The notes under the pieces were generated by a model. The model made no database searches. It was not told the origin of the DNA and worked only from the letters and a program-made list of their open reading frames with translations. Positions 13,497 through 13,948 of a stretch of DNA of 13,948 bases are shown in pieces (position 1 is the first letter of the stretch; the number at the start of each line of letters is the position of its first letter). The position numbers and the translations under genes are program-made. Source of the DNA: Pseudomonadota bacterium (GTDB lineage Bacteria; Pseudomonadota; Alphaproteobacteria; Rhizobiales; Beijerinckiaceae); NCBI GenBank assembly GCA_028876585.1, contig JAGWRL010000028.1:1-13948 (forward strand). Direction: 5' to 3'.

Positions 13497-13948
13497 AATA
13501 GAAATTGAGGTCGGGCTGCGCCTCCAGCGCCAGCTTGGGCGAGTCGGAGGCCAGCATCAGCGTCAGCGTCGCCGGCTCCGCCAGCATCGACTTGACGTGG
13601 TCCTCCCGCACGCGGTCGGCTTTGGTGACGCGCTGGCGCAGATAGCGCGCCTCCAGCCAGGAGCCGATCAGGAAGGTTTCGAGATAGACGTTGGCCTCCG
13701 CGACATCGGCGAACACGCCCCAGGCATAGGCGCCGTCGCGCCGCCGCTCCTTGCCGATCTCCTCGATGGCGTCGAGAAACGGATCGGGGTCGTCGCCGGC
13801 AAGCCGATAGCGCAGGGTGACGAGCACCGGCCCGCTGTCGTCCTCGACCTCGCGCGCCAGGATCGGCGCCTGCCAGTGCATCGACGGCGACAGGTCGACG
13901 CCCTCGGCGGTCTGCAAGCGCCACGACCAAGTCAGCGGGATGAAGGCG
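13471..13948 (-). CDS. C-terminal part of a second MFS_3-type transporter (5' end beyond the window)
   Basis: The minus strand is open from the right edge to the TGA at 13473-13471, giving the last 158 residues of a larger protein. The first residues, 'AFIPLTWSWRLQTAEGVDL', match the end of the membrane domain of the transporter at 10381-12033 ('AIPMSWGSRLQTGIGADL'). The following 'GPVLVTLRYRLAGDDPDPFL', 'IGKERRRDGAYAWGVFADV' and 'LETFLIGSWLEARYLRQRVT' match its C-terminal domain. It is therefore not a small 148-residue protein starting at 13917: that apparent start is an internal TTG leucine codon. The tail differs from the paralogue, ending 'PDLNFYFTTSETTA'. It overlaps the oxidoreductase gene tail-to-tail. 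Confidence 0.9.
   Translation of the reverse strand, partial: AFIPLTWSWRLQTAEGVDLSPSMHWQAPILAREVEDDSGPVLVTLRYRLAGDDPDPFLDAIEEIGKERRRDGAYAWGVFADVAEANVYLETFLIGSWLEARYLRQRVTKADRVREDHVKSMLAEPATLTLMLASDSPKLALEAQPDLNFYFTTSETTA

Noticed and set aside
13484..13930. A second minus-strand open frame of the same length as the transporter tail
   Set aside because: It lies one frame off the real transporter tail, and only the 13471-13948 frame matches the paralogue.

Overview
The window is high-GC bacterial DNA with tightly packed genes. Its gene content points to an alphaproteobacterium, most likely of the order Hyphomicrobiales (inference from the Cpa-type order of Tad pilus genes and from overall gene style; no rRNA or other taxonomic marker is present). 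No tRNA, rRNA, CRISPR array, insertion sequence or integrase was seen. No gene-free stretch exceeds about 200 bases.

Region 1 (1-6698, minus strand) is a Flp/Tad pilus locus. In transcription order it holds a 53-residue Flp pilin, the prepilin peptidase CpaA, then CpaB, the secretin CpaC, the lipoprotein CpaD, the TadZ-like ATPase CpaE and the assembly ATPase CpaF, which runs off the left edge. Together they process the prepilin (CpaA), build an outer-membrane channel (CpaC, CpaB, CpaD) and power and localise assembly (CpaF, CpaE). The platform proteins (TadB/TadC, CpaG/CpaH) would be expected beyond the left edge. Two strong stem-loops cut the locus into expression units. One lies between pilin and cpaA. 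The other, with a T-run, lies just after cpaA. cpaB-cpaF therefore probably has its own promoter, and a CtrA-like box lies upstream of cpaB.

Region 2 (6899-12033, plus strand) reads away from the pilin gene. It contains a DUF4239-like membrane protein, an unrecognised exported protein, a Methyltransf_24-type methyltransferase, a DXD-motif glycosyltransferase and a second, different methyltransferase. The first five genes are joined by four successive four-base stop/start overlaps (ATGA, GTGA, TTGA, TTGA), three of them with non-ATG starts. An MFS_3-type transporter follows after a 15-base gap. The methyltransferase-glycosyltransferase-methyltransferase set suggests synthesis of a methylated glycan or glycoconjugate. 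Its target is unknown and any link to the neighbouring pilus is only a hypothesis.

Region 3 (12017-13948) holds a PrmC/HemK-like small-domain methyltransferase (minus), a divergently transcribed flavodoxin-fold NAD(P)H oxidoreductase (plus), and the 3' end of a second MFS_3-type transporter (minus). That transporter is clearly paralogous to the one at 10381-12033. Gene ends overlap convergently on both sides of this block.

Most of the other long open frames are antisense shadows of these genes caused by high-GC codon bias.
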